Source: Agromyces sp. (GTDB lineage: Bacteria; Actinomycetota; Actinomycetes; Actinomycetales; Microbacteriaceae). Taken from it: a stretch of 7,137 bases of DNA. This document shows, piece by piece, positions 6,649-7,137 of this stretch. The notes under the pieces are model-generated. The model saw only the letters and a program-made list of their open reading frames with translations. It searched no databases and had not been told where the DNA came from. The DNA is taken from assembly GCA_031178025.1 (NCBI GenBank), contig JAPSJU010000101.1:1-7137 (forward strand), in the 5' to 3' direction. Within the stretch, counting starts at the first letter, position 1. Every line of letters begins with the position of its first letter. The position numbers and the translations under genes were made by a program.

Positions 6649-7137
6649 ACGCCGTGCCGCGGTCGTCGTCTCGCTGCTCGCCGTGCTGCTCGCAGGGTGC
6701 GCGGCGATCCCGAGCGCCGGACCCGTGCAGCCGGGGGAACCCGTCGTCGCCGACCGGCCGCCCGACCTCGACTTCCTGCCCGACAGCCCCGTGCCGGGCG
6801 CGACGCAGCGTCAGATCCTCGACGGCTTCCTGGACGCGGCCGTGAGCCCGGCGAACGGCTACCGCGTGGCCCGCGAGTACCTCACGGAGGAGTTCTCCGA
6901 GGGATGGCGTCCCGAGGACGGCGTGACGATCGACGTGCTCGCCGAGCGGGACATCGTCGGCGTCGACGAGAGCACCATCCGGATCAATGCCACGCCGGCG
7001 GCCTCCCTGCACGCGAACGGACAGTACGAGCAGCCCGACTCGCGCACGGCGATCCCGCTCGACTACCGCTTCACCCAGGTCGAGGGCGAGTGGCGCATCT
7101 CGGCCGCACCGCCCGGACTGCTCATCGACCAGGTCGG
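6641..7137 (+). CDS. lpqB: Lipoprotein LpqB (N-terminal part, cut by window edge)
   Basis: LpqB is a secreted lipoprotein anchored to the outer face of the membrane; in mycobacteria it interacts with the extracellular part of MtrB and modulates MtrA phosphorylation. Visible here are 165 codons of a protein that is usually above 550 residues. The signal peptide is MRERR, then a hydrophobic stretch, with the lipobox LAGC placing the lipidated cysteine at residue 20. The mature part starts AAIPSAGPVQPG, matching the AxIPxSGPV-like opening typical of this family, and continues with the LpqB N-terminal domain: ILDGFLDAAVSP, YRVAREYLTEEF, W69, and the PLDYRF and WRISAAPPGLLID segments at the end. 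The GerMN-like domain and C-terminal beta-propeller expected for the family would lie beyond the window. The start overlaps the mtrB stop by 8 bp, so the two are probably coupled. Confidence 0.95.
   Translation, partial: MRERRAAVVVSLLAVLLAGCAAIPSAGPVQPGEPVVADRPPDLDFLPDSPVPGATQRQILDGFLDAAVSPANGYRVAREYLTEEFSEGWRPEDGVTIDVLAERDIVGVDESTIRINATPAASLHANGQYEQPDSRTAIPLDYRFTQVEGEWRISAAPPGLLIDQV

Overview
The window looks like chromosomal DNA from a high-GC actinobacterium, most likely a member of the Microbacteriaceae. This rests on the strong G/C bias at third codon positions, the use of GTG and TTG starts, and the presence of the actinobacterial mtrA-mtrB-lpqB operon. The family assignment is an inference from codon style and gene layout; no 16S or other phylogenetic marker is present.

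Layout: two operons diverge from a single intergenic region of about 170 bp (4107-4280). To the left, on the minus strand and in transcription order, are a six-helix membrane protein related to the 'glycerophosphoryl diester phosphodiesterase membrane domain' proteins (2799-4106), a DUF4129 protein (2146-2808), a DUF4350 protein (782-2149) and a MoxR-family AAA+ ATPase (1-785, its C-terminus cut by the window edge). Every junction in this operon is an overlap (10, 4 and 4 bp), which suggests translational coupling. To the right, on the plus strand, are mtrA (4281-4961), mtrB (4969-6648) and the start of lpqB (6641-7137, cut by the window edge), separated by +7 and -8 bp.

Function: MtrB is a membrane sensor histidine kinase, MtrA is its OmpR-type response regulator, and LpqB is the lipoprotein known in mycobacteria to act with MtrB. 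Together they control cell-wall hydrolysis, division and osmotic responses. The minus-strand module has the composition of MoxR chaperone loci: a cytosolic AAA+ ATPase encoded with small membrane proteins carrying DUF4129 and DUF4350. A DUF58/VWA protein would be expected just beyond position 1. What these modules assemble or remodel is not established for this type, so any envelope role shared with MtrAB is inference from position.

The window is almost fully coding. No RNA gene, mobile element, CRISPR array, tandem repeat or intrinsic terminator was found. Nothing here is plainly a new system. The least understood part is the four-gene MoxR/DUF4350/DUF4129/membrane-protein module.
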